From a virus, in IMG/VR virus record IMGVR_UViG_3300037092_000015, positions 1 to 64,000 of that record: a stretch of DNA of 64,000 nucleotides. One strand, 5' to 3'. Of the stretch, positions 25,874-35,237 are shown in pieces. Position numbers and translations under genes: made by a program. Position 1 is the stretch's first letter. The number at the start of each line of letters is the position of its first letter. The notes below the pieces were generated by a model. The model ran no database searches and was not told the DNA's origin. It saw only the letters and a list, made by a program, of their open reading frames with translations.

Positions 25874-26217
25874 AGTTTGTCTTTCTTTGGTTGTGCCTTG
25901 CGGCGGTTTAACTGTTCTTGAATCGCTTTAATTGAGTCTTGACAGGCGGCGATGTAGGAGAGGTCTTGTTTCTCCGGCGCTGCCTCAATCTTGGCCTTCT
26001 CTACGGCTTTGACAAGCTCTATGGCGAGTTCCAATCCGCCGGCCAGAGACTCGTTCGCCAGGTCAACGGAATGGTGCCCTATCCAGTCCGCGATGGCGAT
26101 GTCCTCGTTCGCGGCCCCGGATCGGTAATGGCCTTGCTCCGTGTCGAGTCCCCATTCGCGCGCGCCGTCGCCATTCACGGCAGCCTGCGCTTTAAGCCAT
26201 TCCAGAAGTAGGCCCAC
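25870..26217 (-). CDS. Hypothetical protein (115 aa)
   Basis: Soluble helical protein (LAIELVKAVEKAKIEAA, then SIKAIQEQLNRRKAQPKKDK). The stop overlaps the lipoprotein ATG (ATGA). No family was recognised. Confidence 0.6.
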   Translation of the reverse strand: MGLLLEWLKAQAAVNGDGAREWGLDTEQGHYRSGAANEDIAIADWIGHHSVDLANESLAGGLELAIELVKAVEKAKIEAAPEKQDLSYIAACQDSIKAIQEQLNRRKAQPKKDKL

Positions 26218-26259
26218 GGTAATGAAATTGGTGCCCGTGACACCGCACGGGCGACGGGG

Positions 26260-26574
26260 TTAGGCAGCCGGAGCCGCCGGAGTGTTCGCCACGACCGCAG
26301 CAGCCATAGCCGCCTTGTCGGTGTCGATCTTGGCCTTCAACGCGGCCAACTTGACCGGGTCGGTGCCCGCCGCCGCCAAAGCGGCAGAGAGGTTAGTCAG
26401 CAAGGTCGTCATGCTGGCTTCGACCGTTTCTTCATCTTCAACATCAGCGATGATGTCATCCAATAATGCCATGATACGTTTCTCCATGTTTGCCAGGTCT
26501 TTGCGTGTTGCCAGTGGCGACTCGGGCCTGCGAGAGTCGTCAGGGACATCTTTTGGGCTGTGGATTGGGTCCAC
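26260..26574 (-). CDS. Hypothetical helical protein (104 aa)
   Basis: An acidic N-terminal half (MALLDDIIADVEDEETVEAS) and an Ala-rich C-terminal helix ending in AAPAA. Amphipathic coiled-coil character. This type, LSAALAAAGTDPVKLAALKA, is common in phage tail regions. Function unknown. Confidence 0.6.
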   Translation of the reverse strand: MDPIHSPKDVPDDSRRPESPLATRKDLANMEKRIMALLDDIIADVEDEETVEASMTTLLTNLSAALAAAGTDPVKLAALKAKIDTDKAAMAAAVVANTPAAPAA

Positions 26575-26578
26575 AGGC

Positions 26579-26836
26579 TTACCAGTGGATGAACCCGTGT
26601 CCGGTGATACTGAACAGCAGGTTGATCGCCCAGATCAGCCCGAGCAGGACAAAGAGAATGTCCCACGCCTTACCGACAATCGGTGGAGCGCCAAGCTGTC
26701 CGAATATCCACTTGCCCACCCACCAGATGAGCAGAAAGGCCACGCCCATGATGAGAATGAAGATGAGGGTCTGGGCCATTCCGCCACCCCCGCCGGTGTT
26801 CAAGCTGAAATCTGCGAGTATCGGGACTAAGTTCAT
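26579..26836 (-). CDS. Holin-like small membrane protein (85 aa)
   Basis: Two transmembrane helices: about 21-43 (AQTLIFILIMGVAFLLIWWV) and about 58-78 (AWDILFVLLGLIWAINLLFS), with a short loop and no signal peptide. Size and topology suit a class II holin, and two further small membrane proteins follow. No endolysin was recognised nearby, so this is tentative. Confidence 0.6.
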   Translation of the reverse strand: MNLVPILADFSLNTGGGGGMAQTLIFILIMGVAFLLIWWVGKWIFGQLGAPPIVGKAWDILFVLLGLIWAINLLFSITGHGFIHW

Positions 26837-27147
26837 AATGTTCTCTCTTGGCCTACCGTGGTTAGTTTCGGCTCCGGTGGCGAGGCCGCGCCCCCAGTTC
26901 CGGTTGACTGCTTCAAATCTTTCACCACGATGCTGTCCGTGCTCTGAAGGTGAGCATCAATTTGCTCTATCTTCTTTGAGTCCGGAGAGCCGTAAATGAT
27001 CTTGCGCCAGAGACCTACCAGGCCATTGTTCTTGGCCAGAATTTGAACCACATGGTCAAGCATCCAGTAAACGGCGACGGCAGCGTTGATGTAAACCAGC
27101 CACTTTGACGGGATGGAGTTGATTATACCGGGTGGCAATTGGTCCAT
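26833..27147 (-). CDS. Small membrane-anchored protein (104 aa)
   Basis: One hydrophobic segment at about 14-34 (KWLVYINAAVAVYWMLDHVV) and a hydrophilic, charged C-terminal tail. ATGA overlap with the downstream holin-like gene. It may belong to the lysis cassette as antiholin or spanin. Confidence 0.55.
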   Translation of the reverse strand: MDQLPPGIINSIPSKWLVYINAAVAVYWMLDHVVQILAKNNGLVGLWRKIIYGSPDSKKIEQIDAHLQSTDSIVVKDLKQSTGTGGAASPPEPKLTTVGQERTL

Positions 27148-27148
27148 A

Positions 27149-27418
27149 TTATATGTGCTTTACGATGTATTGGACTCCAATGGCCAGCACAGCCCCAGCC
27201 CCGGCAGACATGGTGGCGATTAGCCAACTCTTTAGCTTGGTTAATGCCACGACTTGCTGTGCGATTCCACCTACAGAATCACGACCGTAAATCACACGCT
27301 CCAATGCGGAGACCCTGGCCAGGATTCCCGGTGCTGCTTCGCCTTCCCCTTCAAGCAGTTGAAGGACTCGGTTCAGCTTGTTGATAAGGTCTTGACGACT
27401 TGGTTCTTCTGTTCCCAT
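27149..27418 (-). CDS. Coiled-coil protein with C-terminal TM helix (89 aa)
   Basis: An N-terminal helix (LINKLNRVLQLLEGEGEAAP) is followed by a C-terminal transmembrane helix (LIATMSAGAGAVLAIGVQYI). This order is that of XhlA/hemolysin-like phage lysis proteins. The ATG is within the 23-bp repeat found again at 29979. Confidence 0.55.
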   Translation of the reverse strand: MGTEEPSRQDLINKLNRVLQLLEGEGEAAPGILARVSALERVIYGRDSVGGIAQQVVALTKLKSWLIATMSAGAGAVLAIGVQYIVKHI

Positions 27419-27438
27419 AAATCAATGTCCAACATGCA
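27416..27438. repeat. 23-bp direct repeat, copy 1
   Basis: Spans the stop of the tail-spike gene and the start of the next. Identical to 29979-30001. On the minus strand it encodes a C-terminal HVGH-stop and supplies the next ATG. Confidence 0.8.
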
Positions 27439-29134
27439 CAGTGCCCGCATAGATTGTCAATCCGCTGGCCGCTGGCGGGTTCGTTGCTGGCGCACCGGCA
27501 GGCGGGTCCATTCCAAACGCGGCCCGGTAGCCAGCCGGAAGGTTCGTCGCGTCCATCTGCGCGGCGCTGCTCCGGCTCGGGTCGAACGGCGGCCATGTCA
27601 GGTTGCCGAACCATGACGGCGCGTTGGCGTAGAGGTAGCTGTTGGCGATTACTTGGCCATTGGTCAGCGCCTCGCCGGAAGCCACCCCAGGCCCTCCTTC
27701 CGTGGTAACAGCGCACCAGTTTCCAGCCCGGATAAGCCCGGTTTGACCTTCAAGGCTGTAGCAGGTCTGCCAGTCACCGCCAACAGCATCGGCTGGCTTG
27801 TCGTAATACTGGGTGAAACCCACTTTGCCAATCAAACATCCCACAATGGAGTTGCTATAGCCTGGGTTCAGGATAGTGATTCCGTAGGTCTGGTAGAGCT
27901 TGCCGCCGTCTGATCCATCATCTGTTACAACGCGATCTCGCACTTCCGTAAGTCCCCATGTGATAGTCGGGTCGTTCGAGTTGTTGGTAAGGCCGTCGTG
28001 ATAGTAGCACGGTATGGAGTTGCCTTCAAAAAGGGGATAGCCATTAAACCCGCCGTGGCAATAAACAAGCTGCGAAATCGTTTTCGGGCTTTGAGAATAC
28101 GGGCAGTTGGTGATGAAATTGTAGGCGAACACAGAATGCCAACTGCACATCATCGGGTAGAAGTTCGGGGCGTTGTGCAGATAGCAATTCTCAACCTTGA
28201 TGCCGGTTCCGTCTTGGTTGAATAGCGCGTAGTCGTTCGCCCCGCCCGCGCTGATGCCGCCCACGTCGCTGTGCTGAACCTCGCAGCGGTTGCAGGTGAA
28301 GAAGTAAATCTGGCGCGTCTGCGTTGACGAGCCGGTGATGGTGCAGTTCTTAACCCAGCACTCGTCGCAGCCCGAGAACGAAATGTAGGTGTTCTCGGTG
28401 CCCGTCATGGCGATGTTCTCAACTCCCATCCTGTGATAGACGGTGCCCTTCGACACGCTGGCCTTGAGCGTGGCCGGGTAGGCCGAATCGAGTGGCGGGT
28501 AGAACGAGACTGAGTTGCCCGAGATCGCTGTCACCTTGACGATCATCACGCATGGGTCAGTCCCCAGGAACAAGCTGAACGTGTCTCCGGACCAGCCGCA
28601 GTCTGCCGGGGCAGCGGAGAACCACAAGAGGTTGCTGACCGCGCACCCTGCCGGTATGGACGCCAGCGTGACGTTGCTGGAGCCGCGGGCGATGCCCGCC
28701 GTGACGGCGACGGTATTCCAATCTCCCGATACGCCGGTCAGGAAGTGGTTGCCGTCGCCAAGGTAGATCGTGTAACCAGCGTTGAAGAAGGTGGCGGGCA
28801 GCCCGTTCGCGTTTGTCGCCCCGCGCAGCGTCAGGCCGTCTTTGGCCATGAACAAGTCTCCGTCCATCGTGTTGGTTCCCGCCGCGATGGTGACAACCGA
28901 GTTGGACGGGCACGCCGCGAGCCAGGCGTTAATCGTCGCTGCGTTTGCGGTGATGGGCAGGTTGGTAAAGATGCTGGTCCGCGCCGGGATGCCGCCCGAC
29001 ACGCCGGCCAGCCCCGCCCAGGAGCCGCCGTAGGGCAGCCGGGCCGAGGGCACCGGGTCTGAGGCGTGGCAGCACAGCGCAAACGCCATTAGTATGAGCA
29101 AGGCCGCCAGTATTATGAACAGCGTGCGCTTCAT
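27422..29134 (-). CDS. Exported beta-helix (pectate-lyase-like) tail-spike candidate (570 aa)
   Basis: The start MKRTLFIILAALLI at 29134 forms ATGA with the upstream gene and gives a signal peptide ending C-H-A. Rungs typical of right-handed beta-helices are visible (TNTMDGDLFMAKDGLTLRGA, then GVENIAMTGTENTYISFSGC, EVQHSDVGG). Such folds make phage tail spikes or polysaccharide lyases. No catalytic residues can be assigned. The Sec signal argues for export, unusual for a virion spike. Confidence 0.7.
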   Translation of the reverse strand: MKRTLFIILAALLILMAFALCCHASDPVPSARLPYGGSWAGLAGVSGGIPARTSIFTNLPITANAATINAWLAACPSNSVVTIAAGTNTMDGDLFMAKDGLTLRGATNANGLPATFFNAGYTIYLGDGNHFLTGVSGDWNTVAVTAGIARGSSNVTLASIPAGCAVSNLLWFSAAPADCGWSGDTFSLFLGTDPCVMIVKVTAISGNSVSFYPPLDSAYPATLKASVSKGTVYHRMGVENIAMTGTENTYISFSGCDECWVKNCTITGSSTQTRQIYFFTCNRCEVQHSDVGGISAGGANDYALFNQDGTGIKVENCYLHNAPNFYPMMCSWHSVFAYNFITNCPYSQSPKTISQLVYCHGGFNGYPLFEGNSIPCYYHDGLTNNSNDPTITWGLTEVRDRVVTDDGSDGGKLYQTYGITILNPGYSNSIVGCLIGKVGFTQYYDKPADAVGGDWQTCYSLEGQTGLIRAGNWCAVTTEGGPGVASGEALTNGQVIANSYLYANAPSWFGNLTWPPFDPSRSSAAQMDATNLPAGYRAAFGMDPPAGAPATNPPAASGLTIYAGTVHVGH

Positions 29135-29562
29135 TTCGTCGCAAACCCGCTTGGCAATCGGCGCACAGTGTTGCTGGCTATCACTGAGAATACCGGCATA
29201 CCACTCGCAGCTTGATTGATCGTGTTTGTCCATCGCTGAACATGGGTGACGCCGACAGGCATCCAAGGCAGTGATGCCAATGAGCAACCGTTGGTTATCC
29301 CGTGCGCCAGAGTCGTGCTTCTCACTATGAACACCACGTTGCTGGATGGGTTGTTTGTGTCAGCCAACCAATTCCACGCAAACACGAACACCGGCGCGGG
29401 CGGCACGACAGCCTTTGGAGCTACCAGCATTTCGGCTCCGCGCTTCTCCACCGCCGCCGCCTTGTGGTGCCGGTGCATCGGCACGTTAGGCGGCATCGGC
29501 GGCAGTTCGGCCCCGAGCGCAGAGACGCACAGGGCCGCGAGGATGACGGGGCGGAGGTTCAC
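29131..29562 (-). CDS. Exported protein with Fn3-like domain (143 aa)
   Basis: Signal peptide MNLRPVILAALCVSALGA. Residues about 55-135 (FVFAWNWLADTNNPSSNVVF and onward) resemble a fibronectin type III or similar beta-sandwich. Adjacent to the tail spike and overlapping its start. Confidence 0.6.
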   Translation of the reverse strand: MNLRPVILAALCVSALGAELPPMPPNVPMHRHHKAAAVEKRGAEMLVAPKAVVPPAPVFVFAWNWLADTNNPSSNVVFIVRSTTLAHGITNGCSLASLPWMPVGVTHVQRWTNTINQAASGMPVFSVIASNTVRRLPSGFATK

Positions 29563-29826
29563 TCAGCCGAAGCAATCGCTGGTGGCAAACTCTTGGCCGG
29601 CGTTCGGAAGGAAGTTTGGCAGCGGAGAGCCTTGGATGTTCGTCGAGTTGATGTTGTGCAACCAAGCGTTGCACGTTTTCCCGGGTACCGTCGGGTCCAC
29701 CAGGAACTTGAGGGCCAGACCAGCACCGCTAGGGAACAACCCTAGGCAGAACCGTGGCGCGAATTTGAATGTGATGGGCTGTGCCACGTCGTATTTTATG
29801 GCCAGCGCGTGTGTTTCAACTATCAT
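29563..29826 (-). CDS. Hypothetical protein (87 aa)
   Basis: Start at MIVETHALAIKYD after an AAAAGAACAAACT stretch. Beta-rich, no signal peptide (PITFKFAPRFCLGLFPSG). Possibly a small structural or adaptor protein. Confidence 0.55.
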   Translation of the reverse strand: MIVETHALAIKYDVAQPITFKFAPRFCLGLFPSGAGLALKFLVDPTVPGKTCNAWLHNINSTNIQGSPLPNFLPNAGQEFATSDCFG

Positions 29827-29858
29827 AGTTTGTTCTTTTGTTGTTTGTTTGCTGTAGA

Positions 29859-29981
29859 TCAAGGTGCAATCTTCACTGCCGCGTTGCTGGTTGTCCCGTC
29901 GTCGGTCCAGCTATAATACAGAAAATGGTTGCTGGTTTGGGTTTCATCGTCTGTTTCCGATTCTTGATGTGGATGGTTCAT
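29859..29981 (-). CDS. Small ORF (40 aa)
   Basis: ATG supplied by copy 2 of the 23-bp repeat. Product MNHPHQESETDDETQTSNHF, then LYYSWTDDGTTSNAAVKIAP. The second half resembles the end of a beta-sandwich, so it may be a remnant of a recombined fibre gene. Confidence 0.4.
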   Translation of the reverse strand: MNHPHQESETDDETQTSNHFLYYSWTDDGTTSNAAVKIAP

Positions 29982-30001
29982 AAATCAATGTCCAACATGC
30001 A
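29979..30001. repeat. 23-bp direct repeat, copy 2
   Basis: Identical to 27416-27438. Read on the minus strand it holds the short frame ATG-CAT-GTT-GGA-CAT-TGA (MHVGH) and then the ATG of the 40-residue ORF. Confidence 0.8.
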
Positions 30002-30037
30002 TATTTGCTTTGTTCTTTCTTGTTGTTCTGTGATTGT

Positions 30038-32935
30038 TTACTGCACCTTCATTATTATCCCATTGGTGATGCAAAGTTGGTTTGGAGTCGTTCCCACCAC
30101 CCCCGTAAAGATGCTTGGACCGATATTCCGAAAACTCGCTATAGTAATTCCCACCGTTGAGGCAGCGGTTAGCGTATATGTTGAGTTGTCTGTGTCCAAT
30201 CCGGGGCCAGAAATTAACCACTGATCTGGATTCTCCGCACTGCCGGGTGTCCAAAAGTACGTCGCCGTCTCTGGGTAAACCAGCGACAACCCTACAGACC
30301 CAGGAACGTCCGTTGCGAACATCTTTATGTTCGCTTCCAAGTCGGTATGCTCCAACATTGAACAACCCATTTCTGGGTCGTCGCTAATTACTTGTCTCCC
30401 AAACGTGGCAAGGCACAAAGCACACTGGTAAATATGGCCCCCGAAGAACGTAGTGTTTAAGCCCAAGTGATCTACGACCGCCGCCCCGAGTGAATAAACA
30501 CTTGTAGATGGCCATGTAGGCTGGGCGCTGAGAACGTCGCCAACCACCTTAACGCCAATGCTGTCAAACTTAGCAGAGTAAAATTGTTTGTGATCTGAAC
30601 TGCAATCCAGTCCAGTGGCCAACCAGCAGAAGAACGGACTTTGCATCACAAAAATATCATCCCCGCCAGTTCCGCCCACCAACCCTACCAAAGCCGGGGC
30701 AACGGAAATATCCGGCAATCCCCACTCATCTGGGCCAACGTCTTTATGGCCCGTGAAGTGGCACCCGTTGATGTGAGTGGTTGTTTCATTCACAATTCTT
30801 AACAGCACGTTGTTGGTGTTGGCAACGGCGGTAAAGCGGATATTGTTTAACTCCACGTTGAACGGCCAAAAAACGGAGTCCGAACCGGCCAACGTGATGC
30901 AGTTCGTTCCAACTAAGTTGCCAGCGTAGATAAACTTCGTCGAGTAGCCCGACATTCCATCCATCCTGATTGATGCTTGCTTGTTGTAGTTTGAAAACCA
31001 AAGCACGTTGGTAAAGTAGAAGTCCCCCAGTCCGGCCTGAATCGCTACCTGCACCACGAAGTTAGAAGTAGATGCCGTGTTTATTGCTTCTTGGAGTCCG
31101 CACGTTGATGTGCCAGGCGTGTCCGGCCCAAACTTCAAACCGTCGTTGATGTTTGTGGACAGTCCGTTAGCGATGCCTTTCGACGAAACCGTAACAAAAG
31201 GACTTGCTCCACTCGTCACGCCCCCGCCACTATTCCCACCACCGCCCGAAAGATTGGTGGCGTTGACCCACGTGCTGCCGTTCCAGAAATATCCGTTAGT
31301 GGAGTAGCTGTTCGCCACCGCCAGCGTCCCCGTCCCCAGGTCCACCGAGCCGTGAAAGGTTCCGCCTTGAGTGACCATGCTTGACAGCGTGTTGGTTGGC
31401 ACTTGAGCCCAGTCCACTACAGGTTGCGGTAGCCGTGGTATGGCGACGGAGCCCATAATCTGAGCATAGAACGTAGTATTCATCATGTTGGATGTCACCG
31501 TCCCGTCGTTAATTGCGGCAATGTTTGCCATTAGTTCGATGGAGCTTGAGTTCAGGTTGGTGGGGTCAACCGTGTAGGCTTGTAGCATTCCGATTGCCAG
31601 CGCGTTCTTTTGGTTGTTCGTCACCACCGCCGATGGTATCGCTGCCAGTGGCACCTTGCCGCTAGTCAAGTTGTTCGCGTTCAAGCTGGTGATAGCCGCC
31701 GCCGCTGCAAGCTGCCATGCGTTCGTCACAGCAGGACTTACCCCTGACGCGTTAGTAGCTGTTCCGTAGAGAGGTCCGTAGAAAGCGCCAGTGATGACCG
31801 CTGCCGTAGGCGGGTTCGCAGCCCACGCGGTCGTGACCGGGTTTGTAGCTGGTGGCGTGAAGCCAAGGATGCCGACCAGTTCCGCCGCCGTCTGGTTCAC
31901 TACCCCCGCGTGCCCGTTGATAGACACCACCCCGGCAGTGTTGCTGGCTACCAGACCCGCCAGCGTGTTGGACATGCCTACCGTATAGACAACGTTGTTC
32001 GATACCAGCCCTGCAACCGCGTTGCTCACCGCCATGCTGTGCGTAGCCGCGCTCGCGTCTGCGTATCCATTCACGCTGGCAGTCGTCAGATCGTCCAGCC
32101 CTTTGGCTATGTCAGCGAACGTCGCGGTGCCTATCAGGCTTCCGTTAAACTGATTCGCCATCACGCCATCAACAGATAAGTCCGCCGGTGCTCCACTGTT
32201 GTCTGTCAACGTGAGCAATCCGTTGGTTGCGCTAAGCACCACATAAACGCCGGAGCTTGGCGCACTTTCGACGGTAAAATCCCCTGCGTTTATGAGCCTT
32301 GACAGCGTCGCGTTAGTTTGCCCGTTCACTAGCGCGTTCGTGCTGACGCCAGCCACCGCCGCCGCCAGCGCCCCGGTAGTCGCTAACGACGTGGGCGGCA
32401 GCGTCGCATACTGCGTCAAGTAAGGCGCCGCCGGTTGCGGCAAAAAGCTCAATCCGCCGCTCCCTTGCAGCGCGTAGCGTGCGTCGCTTGCCGTGCTTGA
32501 GTAAGGGTAGTCCTGCGGACGCACGATGTTCTGCGGTATCGCCGTCTCGTTAGCCTCCACCCTAACCCAGTCACCCACTCCGCTGACGTGGTTTGTCGGC
32601 ACAAGGAACCCCTGCGTCGTGGTCTCCGGCGGCCACTGTGCCGTCCATGAGTAGAGACCGACGCTCATGTTGGTCCAGTAGATTTGCCCGTTGGTGTCCG
32701 TAGTGTAGCTGCCTTGGTCGTAAGCCTTAGACTGCGCATTCGGATAGACCTTGAGAGGCGTCAGCACTACGCTCCTGCCTGGCGAACCAAGAGACAGCAC
32801 CATGTCAGTTCCGGCAATAGCAGCCACCGGCGACCAAAGGAGCGTCGCCGCTGTCAATGCTGCCAGCACCATGTTGCGCATAAACCTAACGTAACATTTC
32901 CCGCTCTTCAAATGCAAGCCTTTAGGCACGTTCAT
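30038..32935 (-). CDS. Large fibre/tail-spike protein (965 aa)
   Basis: The N-terminal part holds a hydrophobic helix (MRNMVLAALTAATLLWSPVA) that would be a signal peptide if translation begins at the internal ATG at 32881; the longer start adds 18 residues. A repetitive Ala/Asn/Thr-rich shaft (LAAAVAGVSTNALVNGQTNA) follows. The C-terminal part (about 620-965) has beta-helix-like rungs, seen in lyase or spike domains. Candidate receptor-binding protein. Confidence 0.75.
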   Translation of the reverse strand: MNVPKGLHLKSGKCYVRFMRNMVLAALTAATLLWSPVAAIAGTDMVLSLGSPGRSVVLTPLKVYPNAQSKAYDQGSYTTDTNGQIYWTNMSVGLYSWTAQWPPETTTQGFLVPTNHVSGVGDWVRVEANETAIPQNIVRPQDYPYSSTASDARYALQGSGGLSFLPQPAAPYLTQYATLPPTSLATTGALAAAVAGVSTNALVNGQTNATLSRLINAGDFTVESAPSSGVYVVLSATNGLLTLTDNSGAPADLSVDGVMANQFNGSLIGTATFADIAKGLDDLTTASVNGYADASAATHSMAVSNAVAGLVSNNVVYTVGMSNTLAGLVASNTAGVVSINGHAGVVNQTAAELVGILGFTPPATNPVTTAWAANPPTAAVITGAFYGPLYGTATNASGVSPAVTNAWQLAAAAAITSLNANNLTSGKVPLAAIPSAVVTNNQKNALAIGMLQAYTVDPTNLNSSSIELMANIAAINDGTVTSNMMNTTFYAQIMGSVAIPRLPQPVVDWAQVPTNTLSSMVTQGGTFHGSVDLGTGTLAVANSYSTNGYFWNGSTWVNATNLSGGGGNSGGGVTSGASPFVTVSSKGIANGLSTNINDGLKFGPDTPGTSTCGLQEAINTASTSNFVVQVAIQAGLGDFYFTNVLWFSNYNKQASIRMDGMSGYSTKFIYAGNLVGTNCITLAGSDSVFWPFNVELNNIRFTAVANTNNVLLRIVNETTTHINGCHFTGHKDVGPDEWGLPDISVAPALVGLVGGTGGDDIFVMQSPFFCWLATGLDCSSDHKQFYSAKFDSIGVKVVGDVLSAQPTWPSTSVYSLGAAVVDHLGLNTTFFGGHIYQCALCLATFGRQVISDDPEMGCSMLEHTDLEANIKMFATDVPGSVGLSLVYPETATYFWTPGSAENPDQWLISGPGLDTDNSTYTLTAASTVGITIASFRNIGPSIFTGVVGTTPNQLCITNGIIMKVQ

Positions 32936-32955
32936 ACGTTTTTATTTCTGATCTT

Positions 32956-34188
32956 TCAAGCCGCCATGTTGTAGTCGCTCGGATTCGTCGGCCTGTCTTT
33001 CTGAGTGAACAAGTCCGGGTCCCAGTAGCCGTTGAACACAATGACCCACTTGTGCTGGGTAGCCCAGAACGTCCTATCCCGCATTGGCTGGTCTGGCTCC
33101 CGCCGGCAGCTCATTGACACCATGCCGCCAGAAGTCCCGTCGCTTGAATAGCACTGCGGGTTTATCCTTGCCATGTTGGCGAACATGCCGTCCACCATAG
33201 GAGTGTCTGAGTCGCTGGGCGGAAAGTGCGTGTCCCAGAAGTAGTCCGGAAGCGGGTTGTAAGGGTCGCTCTCCGGCCCTGCCCACCCGGACGAGTCTGG
33301 AAGTATGACGTAGCCGCCAGGATTGATCGGAATCGGCGTCCATGAGAACTCGGTCATCACGACTTGGAACCCGTAAACCGGAGGCTGCTCTAACCCGCGC
33401 CAATACTTAGTGACGATCTCAAGCGCCGCCGCTAGCGCTAGCGCCGTTCCACTGACAAGCGCCTGCGTCCCGTCCGGTGGGTTGCCCCAGTTCTGCCACG
33501 ATACATTCCCGTTAGAGTCTGGCGGCAGAGCCGTTGGAGGTTGCGGACCTACCCCGGAAGACGAGCCTGCTAAAGCAGCGTCCAAAGATGCCTTAAACAT
33601 CGCGTGTATAGCATCCCTGAACGGCGCCGTCGTGTTCTCAAAGTAGTTTTGCAAAAGCCGAATCACCATCTGGTTCTGCTTCTCAGTGTCGCTGCCTAAG
33701 CCGTCCCCGAGGAAAGAGTAGAAATAGCGCGGGTGCTTGATTATCGAAAGCGCCAAGTCAACTGGAATTATTTCTATCGTGTCCGGCGCTGTGTCGCCGC
33801 TCATCACTTCGTCCACTGTCTCAAGCGTGGCCTGGTGCGCGTCCTTGTAGCTGGCCACCGCCGAAAGCAGCTTGTGAAAGTAGCCTTGGCTGTCTGTGCG
33901 GATGATACCACGGTGCAGATTGTCTAGCTCCGTCAGGATAGTGTTCGCCCCGCCGTTGAACCTGTGCTTGATGGTTTGCTGCTCCGCGTTCTCGCACACG
34001 GGAGAATCTGGCTCCTCCTCTATTGGTCGGTTGGCTCCGTTGTCAACTGCCAGGCCCTGAGCCGACACCAGCACTTGTCCGTCTTCTGCCGCCGTCCCCC
34101 TGTTCACGTCCACGCCTTCTGCGCGGTCGTATCCGCACGGCAGCGCGTTCTCGTCGAACAGTATCGGTATGCCTGTTTCTGAACTCAT
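32956..34188 (-). CDS. Hypothetical structural protein (410 aa)
   Basis: Soluble. The helical middle (FHKLLSAVASYKDAHQATLE, YFENTTAPFRDAIHAMFKAS) precedes a Trp/Pro/Asp-rich C-terminal beta region. Position between the fibre and an Ig-like tail protein suggests a baseplate or tail-tip role. No match to a known family. Confidence 0.65.
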   Translation of the reverse strand: MSSETGIPILFDENALPCGYDRAEGVDVNRGTAAEDGQVLVSAQGLAVDNGANRPIEEEPDSPVCENAEQQTIKHRFNGGANTILTELDNLHRGIIRTDSQGYFHKLLSAVASYKDAHQATLETVDEVMSGDTAPDTIEIIPVDLALSIIKHPRYFYSFLGDGLGSDTEKQNQMVIRLLQNYFENTTAPFRDAIHAMFKASLDAALAGSSSGVGPQPPTALPPDSNGNVSWQNWGNPPDGTQALVSGTALALAAALEIVTKYWRGLEQPPVYGFQVVMTEFSWTPIPINPGGYVILPDSSGWAGPESDPYNPLPDYFWDTHFPPSDSDTPMVDGMFANMARINPQCYSSDGTSGGMVSMSCRREPDQPMRDRTFWATQHKWVIVFNGYWDPDLFTQKDRPTNPSDYNMAA

Positions 34189-34195
34189 GCCATTG

Positions 34196-35227
34196 TCACG
34201 TCACGGTCAGCGTAGCGGCCCCGGTCGTTCTTGCACCCGCCGCCGCGTCCGTCGCCGTGCAACGGTAGAGGTTTCCACTTAGACCGATGTTCGCGCTCCT
34301 GTCCGTGATTCCTGAGCTGGTGTTGGCCGGCGTCACTGTCAGCGTGCTTATCAGCCCGGTAGAGTCCGTGGCCAGCCCGTAAACGCCGCCTGCCGACACG
34401 TTGCTCCATGTGCTGCCGCCGTCCGCGCTCACTTGCCACTGAAATGCTAACGCAAGCTCGCTGCCGAACGAAGCCGCGAACGGAAGCCCAGCCGCCGCCG
34501 CTCCGCCTGCCAAAGTAGCGCCGCCCCATGCCATGACTGCCCCGGTGGACGACACCGTAGTTCCGTAAGCGTTGGCGGTTGCCCCGCTGGCCTTGGCAGT
34601 CACTTGAACCGTCGTGCCGGTCGCTACCGCCGTCACCGACGCGTTAGGCGACGTAGCTGTGGCTACATACTTGGAGCCAGCGCCAGTCCCCCCGTTGATG
34701 CAGGCCGCAAGGTTGGACAGCGTGAGCGCCAGCGTCGTGTCTATCAGCACGTTGCCAGCCGTCACTCCAATGGCGGATACGAAGTGGTAAACCACGCTAT
34801 TGATCGTCACCGTGTCGCCCGCCGTCGGCTGCGCCGTGGCTGTGAGCAGCCCTTGAGCGTAGAACGCGCCCGCTTGGCTTGCAGGGTTGGCCAACACCAC
34901 CGGAGGCGTCCATGTAAGCGTGTTCTCTAGCATCACAGAAATCTGGTTCAGCACCGCCGTCAACCACGCGACGCCCTTAGCACCTACCCTGACGATGGAC
35001 ACTGCCGAGCTTCCTGCCCGCACGTTCTTCGGCCAGTTCGGGTTGAGTGCCGAACGGTAGCCTACCGTGGTCTGCTGCGAGTTCATCACCGGCGCTTGGT
35101 CTGCCACGCTGAACACCGCTATCACATCCCCGGCGGCCAGCGTCACCAGCGACGTGCCGCCAACGTCCTTAATGGTCTCCGTCCCTATCGCCACCCGCGC
35201 CAACTTGATTCCTGTTATCGTTGTCAT
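34196..35227 (-). CDS. Tail protein with C-terminal Ig-like domain (343 aa)
   Basis: Two phage-tail style domains are visible: a middle one (DTVTINSVVYHFVSAIG, then ALTLSNLAACINGGTGAG) common in decorated tail-tube and fibre proteins, and a C-terminal Ig-like fold (FQWQVSADGGSTWSNVSAGG, then GNLYRCTATDAA). Located directly after the tape measure. Likely a distal tail or tail-surface protein. Confidence 0.75.
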   Translation of the reverse strand: MTTITGIKLARVAIGTETIKDVGGTSLVTLAAGDVIAVFSVADQAPVMNSQQTTVGYRSALNPNWPKNVRAGSSAVSIVRVGAKGVAWLTAVLNQISVMLENTLTWTPPVVLANPASQAGAFYAQGLLTATAQPTAGDTVTINSVVYHFVSAIGVTAGNVLIDTTLALTLSNLAACINGGTGAGSKYVATATSPNASVTAVATGTTVQVTAKASGATANAYGTTVSSTGAVMAWGGATLAGGAAAAGLPFAASFGSELALAFQWQVSADGGSTWSNVSAGGVYGLATDSTGLISTLTVTPANTSSGITDRSANIGLSGNLYRCTATDAAAGARTTGAATLTVT

Positions 35228-35237
35228 AGTTTCATGT

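Noticed and set aside
29985-30365. 126-codon minus-strand frame ending in MHVGH
   Set aside because: Mostly the shadow of the 965-residue fibre gene; only the last five codons coincide with the repeat.
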